Positions 52,577-59,672 of a stretch of 64,000 nt of DNA are shown here, one piece after another. This DNA is from Oscillospiraceae bacterium. Lineage in GTDB: Bacteria; Bacillota; Clostridia; Oscillospirales; Acutalibacteraceae. Where the stretch lies: contig SVOQ01000008.1 of NCBI GenBank assembly GCA_015066345.1, forward strand, positions 29,788 to 93,787. The letters run 5' to 3'. The notes under the pieces are model-generated. The model was given only the letters and a program-made list of their open reading frames with translations. It did not search any database and was not told the DNA's origin. Position 1 is the stretch's first letter. The number at the start of each line of letters is the position of its first letter. Position numbers and translations under genes: made by a program.

Positions 52577-53002
52577 TTAATCTTTAACTACACCCTTTTT
52601 AAGGATAACATTTGCATAAAGTGCCATTTCGCTTGTAGCAATAATTGCGTAAGCGGTTTTTGCTCTGTCATAAAAAGCGAATCTTTCAATTTCAGACATC
52701 TTTGTTTCGCCATTATGCTTGTTTACTATTTCCTGATACTCTGCCCAGATTGTAGGTGTGGGGTCGCCCTTTGTGGTCTGCATAAGCATTACGGGGCTAT
52801 CAACATAAGTATCAAGGGGCATAAGCTTTAATATTGCATCAAGAAGCTCGGGAACGTTGTGTCCGTCGCAACGGATAAGTCTTTGTGCATTTGATGCGGC
52901 GGGGAAATTACCGTCACCGATAACAATTTCATCACCGTGACCCATTTCGTCAAGAATTTTAAGAAGTTCGGGTGAAATAATGTTGGGAATACCTTTTAAC
53001 AT
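52577..53002 (-). CDS. fucU: L-fucose mutarotase-like (RbsD/FucU family)
   Basis: 141 residues, the usual length. 'ISPELLKILDEMGHGDEIVI' at 9-28 and 'RFAFYDRAKTAYAIIATSE' with a C-terminal 'YANVILKKGVV' follow E. coli FucU closely. The segment after the first strand reads 'DGNFPAAS' where E. coli has two His; Asn at the first position is also seen in eukaryotic FucM proteins. It interconverts alpha and beta anomers of fucose or ribose. No fucose catabolism genes are next to it, so its partner pathway is elsewhere. AAGGAG precedes the ATG. Confidence 0.9.
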   Translation of the reverse strand: MLKGIPNIISPELLKILDEMGHGDEIVIGDGNFPAASNAQRLIRCDGHNVPELLDAILKLMPLDTYVDSPVMLMQTTKGDPTPTIWAEYQEIVNKHNGETKMSEIERFAFYDRAKTAYAIIATSEMALYANVILKKGVVKD

Positions 53003-53022
53003 AAGTAAACACTCCTTGTGTA

Positions 53023-53988
53023 TTATTTTTTTAATTGTCTTATATCTTCGCCCATAAACTCAATAACTTCAAAGGAGTTAAGTCTTGAAACCACCCTTTG
53101 TCCGTAACGTTTTTCAAGTTCATCGACGGAAAGATTAGATATTATAATCATAGGTTTGCCCGTAAGAATGGCATTATTAATAAGTTCGTTAATAGTAGCC
53201 TCGGCAAACGCCGTAGCGAATTCTGCGCCTAAATCGTCGATAATCATAAGGTCGCATTTTTCCATTTCCTCTTCAAGACTATCGGAACTTCTGCCGAAAC
53301 GTTCTTTTTCAAGTTGTTTTATAATTGAGGATGCGGTGTTGTAATAAACACTGTAACCCTTTTGGGTAACTTTATTAAGTACCGCCAGGGCAAGGTGAGT
53401 TTTACCGAGACCGGTACCGCCACTGAAAAAGAAACTATTGGTATAAGGGGTGAAATTCTCCGCGTATGCTTTAAGCATCTCAAGACAACCACGCATATAT
53501 TCACGGGGTGAAAAACCATACTGAGGGTCTTTGATTTCGCTGTAATATTTAACATCAAAGGTATCAAAAGTGGAACGGGCGAGCATAGGACTGCATGAAA
53601 GCTCCCCTATTGATAACTGTTGCAGAAGTTGAAGATGGCAACTGCAAAGTTTGCCGTTATGGAAACCTGAATCGTTACAAATTTTACAAGAATACGGTAT
53701 ATCAAGGTAATCCTCGGGGTAACCTGCGGACTTTATAAGTTGGCGTTTTGCCTCCTGAGCCTGTAAATTCCTTTTGGCAATTTCACCGATATCCGCCTTT
53801 TTGCCCTCTGCACCGACACTTTTTATAACTTCAAGCGCGGCATTTTTCATTTCGTTTTCAATATCAATAAGTTGAGGATTCGTAGCAATAAACTCTTTTC
53901 GACGCATTGATGCGAGTCTTTCCGCTCTGTCACGGCGATTTTTAAGTTCATTTTCTGCTCTTAAATAAATTATTTCGGAAAATTTCAT
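53023..53988 (-). CDS. DnaI/DnaC-type helicase loader ATPase
   Basis: 321 residues. N-terminal coiled-coil part (1-95), a Cys-rich zinc element 'CKICNDSGFHNGKLCSCH' (about 100-118), then an AAA+ domain with Walker A 'SGGTGLGKTHLALAV' near 188 and Walker B 'DLMIIDDLGAEF' plus 'ISNLSVDEL'. Zinc-bearing DnaI-like loaders place the replicative helicase at origins or forks. It overlaps dnaD by four bases (ATGA), and the pair forms a primosome operon as in many Clostridia. A phage/IS21 IstB-like role is unlikely in this setting. Confidence 0.88.
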   Translation of the reverse strand: MKFSEIIYLRAENELKNRRDRAERLASMRRKEFIATNPQLIDIENEMKNAALEVIKSVGAEGKKADIGEIAKRNLQAQEAKRQLIKSAGYPEDYLDIPYSCKICNDSGFHNGKLCSCHLQLLQQLSIGELSCSPMLARSTFDTFDVKYYSEIKDPQYGFSPREYMRGCLEMLKAYAENFTPYTNSFFFSGGTGLGKTHLALAVLNKVTQKGYSVYYNTASSIIKQLEKERFGRSSDSLEEEMEKCDLMIIDDLGAEFATAFAEATINELINNAILTGKPMIIISNLSVDELEKRYGQRVVSRLNSFEVIEFMGEDIRQLKK

Positions 53989-54980
53989 TCATTCTCCTCC
54001 TTTGAGGCATAACGCTTAGCCCAGTCAAGGACACTACTTCTGCCCACTTTTTCGGTATCATAAGATTTTTTAACTTCTTTAGGTAAGGACTTTTTTAGTT
54101 GCTCCTGAACCTGGGATGGGTCTTTAAAGCCTGAATTTGCCCATCTTTTAAGCAATTTGTTAGCATCCGAGAGAACATCATTGCTCTCGTCAAGGGCATA
54201 TTTTATAAGTTCAACTGAGCAATCCCATTCTCCGACCCATTGATACAGATATTTAGTAAGTCGTGGTGAGGGTGTTTCACTCGTAAAGCCCGTCCTACCC
54301 TTTAGTTCATTATAACTTTTCTTGATTTTTTCAAGTAAAAGCAATTCTTCTTCAACTGCCTCAAGGGTATCAATACCCCTTTTTGCCCAATCCTCTGCCC
54401 TGCTTTTAATAGCGGCAGATGATGTTTTATTCTCACACTTCTGATGTTGCAAAAGTGTAATTATAACCTCGGGAGGGAAACCAAAATAATCGTAAATCAT
54501 TACGATAAGTGCCTGAGTATCATAACCGAAAGTACCGAGAATGGACTGAGCCTCGTTACAAATAAAGGTTAACTCAGGTTCTACCGAAAGACGTAACGCA
54601 ATTTCACGTTGTGTAGGTCTTTTAACAGGTAAAGAACGTAAATTTATCTTTTCTTTTTTGACTTCAACCCTTGTTTCTTCGGGAATTTCCATAGTTTTGG
54701 CATTGCCCACAGCAGTTTTAACCGCTTTCTCGTCAACTTTACTATCATCAATGGCAATAACGCCGTTACTTTCCCAGAAAATAAGACAATCGGAAACATC
54801 CTCAACTGCAAGACCCGTACACATAGAAATCTGGTTTGCATCGGAAGTGCCGTCGGGATTTCTTAAAATAAAAAGCAAAACCTTAAAGTTTGCAGCAGGT
54901 GCAAGCTTTAAGAATTTGTCTATTACATCGGTTGGAACGGCAACTGCACCGTTAATATAATCACATTTAAGTTTAATCAT
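53985..54980 (-). CDS. dnaD: DnaD-domain replication initiation protein
   Basis: 331 residues. The N-terminal winged-helix part (about 15-75, 'FKVLLFILRNPDG', 'VSDCLIFWESNGVIAI') is followed by two DnaD/DnaB_2-type C-terminal repeats ('LGTFGYDTQALIVMIYDYFGFPPEVIITLL' region near 150-190, and 'RLTKYLYQWVGEWDCSVELIKYAL' near 240-270). It remodels DNA and recruits the helicase loader encoded next. The ATG at 54980 comes one base after the stop of the preceding gene; the frame is open to 55001 without a better start. Confidence 0.85.
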   Translation of the reverse strand: MIKLKCDYINGAVAVPTDVIDKFLKLAPAANFKVLLFILRNPDGTSDANQISMCTGLAVEDVSDCLIFWESNGVIAIDDSKVDEKAVKTAVGNAKTMEIPEETRVEVKKEKINLRSLPVKRPTQREIALRLSVEPELTFICNEAQSILGTFGYDTQALIVMIYDYFGFPPEVIITLLQHQKCENKTSSAAIKSRAEDWAKRGIDTLEAVEEELLLLEKIKKSYNELKGRTGFTSETPSPRLTKYLYQWVGEWDCSVELIKYALDESNDVLSDANKLLKRWANSGFKDPSQVQEQLKKSLPKEVKKSYDTEKVGRSSVLDWAKRYASKEENE

Positions 54981-54981
54981 T

Positions 54982-56901
54982 TTATTCGGGGAATTTAGCA
55001 ATAACGCCCACGGACCTACCGTTTACGTATTGAGAAATACCTTTCATATCAATATCTTTTGAAAGAGTACGACCTGCAACAACATAGCCCTCTTTCTCTG
55101 CAAGGCAGATAGCACTTGCACTCTCATTCTGAGTACCGCCAAAAGAACGGGCCCAGGTAAGGTTACCGTATTTATCAAAGGACGCAATAACCATATCGTC
55201 GCCACCACGGGTTGTAATACCCTTAAGGTCGCGGGACGAGGAGTTGGACTTACCAACGGCTATGAAGACACCGTCCTCTTTTTCAACAACCGCTACAAGG
55301 TCATCATCATACTGACCTCTGAAGGGTTTTGCAAACTCTCTCTTAAGGTCTTCGTCAAATTTAACTATATATGCATCATAACCGCCACGTGAAGCAAGGT
55401 CGGAAACAAACAAACTATCGATATTGCCTGAGTCGGAGGAGTTGGACTTACCAACAACTACAATACCTCCGTTTTTACAAGCGGTAATACCCTTAAATGA
55501 CTCAATTCCTCTACCGGATATGGGGGCTACACCTACATATTTACCCTTTGCACTGAATTTAACAACACCCGCATCGGCTGAACCGAGACCTTCAAACAAT
55601 TCACCTGAATAGAAGTTACCTACGACAAAAATATCGCCACCTGTACCCTCAACAACACCATTGAAATAGTCCTTATCGCCACCAACAATGTCTTTCCATA
55701 CAAGATTACCGTCCGAATCGTATTTAACAATACAAGCCGCAGATTCTAACTCGTTTTTACCGAAGCCTTTTGCATCAAAGTCATTATTACCTACGGAGCC
55801 TACTACTACAACGCCACCGTCCGAGGTTATTGTACCGCCGTTGAACATATCAACAGTTGAAGTACCGAAAATTTTATGCCAGATTTCGTTACCGTCTTTA
55901 TCAAATTTGAAAATGGCACCGTCATAATAACCTCTGCCATTTACGCCACCAACATTTTTACCGTAACCGATAGCGTAGAATGTGCCGTCATCATTTGTGA
56001 GTATGTCCATAATCTGGAGTGTACCGCGTCTGTGACCGATAGGTTTCTGCCATTTGATATTTCCGGATTTATCGTATTTAACCAATACTGTATAAGGTGC
56101 CGCATAGCCAAGGCTTTCGTATTCCTTGAACTGACCGTCTTTGGAGTTCGTAACGTTAGCGGCAATGTAGTTACCGTCTTTATCTGTTTCAATACTTGAG
56201 AAATAATCCTCAGCAGTACCACCCAAAGATGCTTTCCAGTCAAGAACAGCAGGTTCAACCGTAACAGGGTTACTTGTAAGTTCAACTATTGTTGTAAAGA
56301 GGTTACCTGCGTTATCAACGGCAGTATTACCCTGTCCGTCAGTAACGGCAACTGCAGTAGTTCCTAAAACAACCTTGTCACCCTCTGCTTTGTTGGGGTC
56401 CTGTTTAATGGCTTCCTGTTTTGTAACCGCTTCGCCCTTACTGTTTGTAACCTGTTCGCCATTTTCGTCCGTAACTTTTACATTAACTGTTACTTCCTGC
56501 TCCTTATAAACAAGGGTTGTAACATTATTACCGTCTGCGTCAGTTACAATTGAGCCGTTGGCATCTGTAACATTCACGTATTCTGTCTCGGCTACGTAAG
56601 TTACGGGCACACCGCTTTCGTCAGTAACCGCAACACCGTTTTCATCAGTTACAACAAATATGCCCGGGTCAGTTTCGCCTTCATTCTTATCTTTAAGATT
56701 TTTAAAGACTATACCGCCCACTATACCCAATACTACAACAACCGCACAAGCAACAGGTATTACTATTGCAAGTGTTTTCTTTGACTTATTATTTGTTGCC
56801 TGAGGCTTAGCGGGGGCAGTCTTGGAAGTTTCCTCTTTTTTAACCATCGGTGGTGCTACCGCCTTGTTTTCTTTTTTGGGTGTATTCTTATTTTCGTCCA
56901 T
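54982..56901 (-). CDS. membrane-anchored beta-propeller-like repeat protein
   Basis: 639 residues. A cytoplasmic Lys/Ala-rich N-terminus (1-46) is followed by one membrane helix (about 47-70), so the rest faces outside. Residues about 78-200 repeat 'VTDxxGxxVT' ('VTDENGVAVTDESG', 'VTDANGSIVTDADG', 'VTDENGEQVTNSKG'). Residues about 220-639 hold seven ~58 residue units of the form 'W...hGG...D.F.......DGgyvvvG.s', for example 'LTWARSFGGTQNES', which suggests a seven-bladed propeller like SBBP/delta-60 repeat proteins. No catalytic residues were seen. It has its own promoter at 56980-57008 and is followed directly by dnaD. Confidence 0.75.
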   Translation of the reverse strand: MDENKNTPKKENKAVAPPMVKKEETSKTAPAKPQATNNKSKKTLAIVIPVACAVVVVLGIVGGIVFKNLKDKNEGETDPGIFVVTDENGVAVTDESGVPVTYVAETEYVNVTDANGSIVTDADGNNVTTLVYKEQEVTVNVKVTDENGEQVTNSKGEAVTKQEAIKQDPNKAEGDKVVLGTTAVAVTDGQGNTAVDNAGNLFTTIVELTSNPVTVEPAVLDWKASLGGTAEDYFSSIETDKDGNYIAANVTNSKDGQFKEYESLGYAAPYTVLVKYDKSGNIKWQKPIGHRRGTLQIMDILTNDDGTFYAIGYGKNVGGVNGRGYYDGAIFKFDKDGNEIWHKIFGTSTVDMFNGGTITSDGGVVVVGSVGNNDFDAKGFGKNELESAACIVKYDSDGNLVWKDIVGGDKDYFNGVVEGTGGDIFVVGNFYSGELFEGLGSADAGVVKFSAKGKYVGVAPISGRGIESFKGITACKNGGIVVVGKSNSSDSGNIDSLFVSDLASRGGYDAYIVKFDEDLKREFAKPFRGQYDDDLVAVVEKEDGVFIAVGKSNSSSRDLKGITTRGGDDMVIASFDKYGNLTWARSFGGTQNESASAICLAEKEGYVVAGRTLSKDIDMKGISQYVNGRSVGVIAKFPE

Positions 56902-56979
56902 TTATATAACCTCCGTTATAGAGTTGCTCTCATTCATATCCCTTTAGCGTATGAAAATAAATACAGTCATACACATTTT

Positions 56980-57008
56980 ATATTATCACATTGTTTTTGA
57001 TTTTTCAA
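56980..57008 (-). promoter_or_regulatory. promoter of propeller-dnaD-dnaI operon
   Basis: Minus strand TTGAAA (57008-57003), 17 base spacer, TAATAT (56985-56980). The gap 56902-57223 holds only this and the divergent promoter at 57098-57126 plus a leader hairpin. Confidence 0.6.
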
Positions 57009-57097
57009 TCTCAAAAAAATAATATAACATATTACATAAAAAAGTTGCTTGTCTATTATCTAATATGAATAATTTTACATTTTACTCAAAAAAATCA

Positions 57098-57126
57098 TTG
57101 AAACGTTAAAAAATATGTGATAAAAT
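57098..57126 (+). promoter_or_regulatory. promoter of the EF-G-like gene
   Basis: TTGAAA (57098-57103), 17 base spacer, TAAAAT (57121-57126). Downstream, ATAGCGG/CCGCTAT (57191-57208) forms a small leader hairpin just before the ribosome binding site. Confidence 0.65.
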
Positions 57127-57223
57127 ACCAAACATAGCACCCTATATACTATTTTATATTTTAAAGGTGCACTAAATTTTGGCAAAATCCATAGCGGTTA
57201 TCCGCTATCAGGGAGGAATTTTT

Positions 57224-59266
57224 TTGAAATCGTATACTCAGGACAACATACGCAACGTAGTAATTGCAGGTCACGGTAGCAGAGGTAAAACAACTCTTGC
57301 CGAGGCAATGCTTTACCTTGCAGGTGCTTCAGACAGACTCGGTAAGGTTACAGACGGTAACACCGTACTTGACTTTGACGCAGAGGAAAAGAAAAGAAAA
57401 GTTTCCGTTTCTTCAGCAGTTGCTAACTTCGAATGGAGAAACAGAAAAGTTAATATTATCGACACTCCCGGTCTTTTCGACTTTGAAGGTGCAAGAGCCG
57501 AGGGTATCCGTGCCGCAGAAACTGCAATTATCGTTCTTTCTTCAGGTCATAGCGTTGACGTTGGTGCAGAGAAAGCATTACGTACAGCAGGTAGAAAGCA
57601 GATGGCTAAATTCATCGCAGTTTCAAAATGTGACGGTGAAGACCGCGACTTCTACAAGACTCTTAATGCTTTAAAAGAAAAATACGGCACAGCAATCTGC
57701 CCCGTTGTTATTCCTTACATAGTTGGCGGCAAGGTTGATTGTTATGTTAACTTCCTTCAGAATAAGGCTTTCAAATACGATAACGGCAAGGCAACAGAGG
57801 TTGCCATGCCCACAGATGCAATTATCGATGATATCCACGCTGCTTTCACAGAAGCAGTTGCTTCCGGTGATGACGAGCTTATGATGAAATTCTTCGAAGG
57901 TGAAGAATTCACTCATGACGAAATTGTTTTCGGTCTTTCACAGGGTGTTAAAGACGGTACAGTTGTTCCTGTATACGCTTGTTCAGGTCTTACAACTGAC
58001 GCCGTTGACCTTCTTATGAACGGTATTACAAAACTCGCTCCCGCTCCCAAGGGCGAAGGCGATGTTGAATGTGACGAAAACAAACCCCTTGCAGCTATCT
58101 GCTTCAAGACAGTTTCCGACCCCTTCGTTGGTAAAATGTCTTTCTTCAAGGTAGTTTCAGGTAAAATCACACCTGCTACAAAGGCTTATAATGCCCGTAC
58201 CGAAGAAGAAGAGAAAATGGGTAAAATCGTTTTCGTAAAAGGTGCAAAACAGGAAGATGCAACTGAAATCGTTGCCGGTGACATCGGTGTTGTTACAAAA
58301 CTCGGCGGTTTCAAAACGGGCGACACAATGTGCGACGCTAAGAATCCCGTTGAACTTGCAGGTGTTGATTATCCCAACGCATGTTACTCAATGGCAGTAA
58401 ACGTTGTTAAGAAAGGTGAAGAAGACAAGGTTGCTTCAGGTCTTAACAAGCTTTCCGAAGAAGACGGTTGCATGGTATTCTATACCAATAAAGAAACTAA
58501 GGAACAGGTTGTTTCAGGTCTTGGTGACCAACACCTTGAAACCATCGTTTCCAAGCTTAAAAACAAATACGGTGTTGAGGTTGAGCTTACTGCTCCCCGT
58601 GTTGCTTACAGAGAAACAATCCGTAAGGTTGTTGATAAACAGGGACGTCACAAAAAGCAGTCCGGTGGTCATGGTCAGTTCGGTGATGTTTTCATTCGTT
58701 TCGAACCCTATTCAGGCGAAGAAGAATTCGTATTTACATCTGACGAGGTTGTTGGCGGTGCAGTTCCCAAGAACTTCTTCCCCGCAGTTGAAAAAGGCTT
58801 ACGTGAATGTGTAGCAGGTGGTCTTATTGCAGGTTACCCCATGGTTGGCATCAAAGCTTGTCTCCACGACGGTTCTTACCACCCTGTTGACTCCTCTGAA
58901 ATGGCATTCAAAATGGCTGCTCGTGTGGCATTCAAGGCTGCTATTCCCGAGGCAAAGCCCACAATCCTTGAACCCATCGGTACTCTCAGAGCATATATTC
59001 CCGACGATAACCTTGGTGATATCCTCGGTGACGTTAACAAACGTCGCGGTAGAGTTTTAGGTATGGGCCCCGCAGAGGAAACCAAAACTCAGGAACTTGT
59101 CGCAGAAGTTCCTATGGCAGAAATGAGCGACTTCGCTATTGCACTTCGTTCAGTAACTGCAGGACGTGGCTACTTTACACTTGAATTTGCAAGATATGAA
59201 GATGCTCCCGCAAACATCGCTGAAAAAGTTATTGCAGATGCAAAGCTTGAAGAGGACGATGATTAA
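57224..59266 (+). CDS. elongation factor G-like translational GTPase (EF-G paralogue)
   Basis: 680 residues with all EF-G domains: G domain (1-270), domain II (about 290-370), III, IV ('RHKKQSGGHGQFGDVFIRF', 'GGAVPKNFFPAVEKG') and V ('EPIGTLRAYIPDDNLGDILGDVNKRRG'). The GTPase motifs depart from true EF-G: G1 is 'GHGSRGKTT' (16-24) instead of 'GHVDHGKTT', G3 is 'DTPGLFDF' (80-87) instead of 'DTPGHVDF', so the catalytic His is missing, and G4 is 'SKCD' (134-137) instead of 'NKMD'. It belongs to the EF-G-like group with unknown role, perhaps in recycling or stress. The start is TTG, six bases after GGGAGGA; a TTG at 57179 is an unlikely alternative. Confidence 0.88.
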   Translation: MKSYTQDNIRNVVIAGHGSRGKTTLAEAMLYLAGASDRLGKVTDGNTVLDFDAEEKKRKVSVSSAVANFEWRNRKVNIIDTPGLFDFEGARAEGIRAAETAIIVLSSGHSVDVGAEKALRTAGRKQMAKFIAVSKCDGEDRDFYKTLNALKEKYGTAICPVVIPYIVGGKVDCYVNFLQNKAFKYDNGKATEVAMPTDAIIDDIHAAFTEAVASGDDELMMKFFEGEEFTHDEIVFGLSQGVKDGTVVPVYACSGLTTDAVDLLMNGITKLAPAPKGEGDVECDENKPLAAICFKTVSDPFVGKMSFFKVVSGKITPATKAYNARTEEEEKMGKIVFVKGAKQEDATEIVAGDIGVVTKLGGFKTGDTMCDAKNPVELAGVDYPNACYSMAVNVVKKGEEDKVASGLNKLSEEDGCMVFYTNKETKEQVVSGLGDQHLETIVSKLKNKYGVEVELTAPRVAYRETIRKVVDKQGRHKKQSGGHGQFGDVFIRFEPYSGEEEFVFTSDEVVGGAVPKNFFPAVEKGLRECVAGGLIAGYPMVGIKACLHDGSYHPVDSSEMAFKMAARVAFKAAIPEAKPTILEPIGTLRAYIPDDNLGDILGDVNKRRGRVLGMGPAEETKTQELVAEVPMAEMSDFAIALRSVTAGRGYFTLEFARYEDAPANIAEKVIADAKLEEDDD

Positions 59267-59273
59267 TTAAACC

Positions 59274-59306
59274 AAAACCCCCGCAGACTGTTCTGCGGGG
59301 GTTTTT
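59274..59306 (+). terminator. terminator of the EF-G-like gene
   Basis: AAAACCCCCGCAGA/TCTGCGGGGGTTTTT with a CTGT loop: a strong GC-rich stem and T run just after the stop codon. Confidence 0.9.
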
Positions 59307-59343
59307 AATGAATAATGAATGATGATTAATAAAAAATGAATAA

Positions 59344-59561
59344 TTTCGGGGAAACTTCGTTTCCGATTATAAAAAATCTATAAAAATAATAAATCAACGT
59401 AGGGGTCAGGTTTGCCTCTCACATCACTTGCGAAGCCTCGCCTCCCTGCTTCAGGAGGGAGGAGGACCGTCGTCAGACGGTGGAGGGTCCTAATCACTGC
59501 TATGCAACTTCACTACGAAGTAACTTCACTTGCCGTAAGGCAAACTTAGTTGGCACTTCGT
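59344..59561. repeat. intergenic repeat block with G-rich hairpins
   Basis: The 406 base gap 59267-59672 has no gene. It contains the TTTCGGGG..CCGATTATA repeat (59344-59375), then GCGAAGCCTCGC, CCTCCCTGCTTCAGGAGGGAGG and GGACCGTCGTCAGACGGTGG hairpins (about 59430-59490), the same units as in the repeats at 2162-2290 and 62284-62683, then small GTAAGGCAAAC and GGCACTTCGTGCC hairpins. It ends next to a parS-like site and the promoter of the transporter gene. Confidence 0.65.
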
Positions 59562-59564
59562 GCC

Positions 59565-59582
59565 TTGTTCCACGTGGAACAA
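59565..59582. promoter_or_regulatory. parS-like chromosome partition site
   Basis: TTGTTCCACGTGGAACAA is a perfect 18 bp palindrome. Its core TGTTCCACGTGGAACA matches the ParB/Spo0J site consensus TGTTNCACGTGAAACA, with one change that makes it fully symmetric. An identical copy lies at 62685-62702. Confidence 0.72.
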
Positions 59583-59603
59583 TAAAAAACCTGTATTTTG
59601 TTC

Positions 59604-59632
59604 TTGCACTGTCTTTTATAATATGTTATAAT
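59604..59632 (+). promoter_or_regulatory. promoter of the GPH/MFS transporter gene
   Basis: TTGCAC (59604-59609), 17 base spacer, perfect TATAAT (59627-59632), 21 bases beyond the parS-like palindrome. Confidence 0.72.
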
Positions 59633-59672
59633 TACATTATGTGTAAACAAATCCCTATTAAGGAGAACGACT

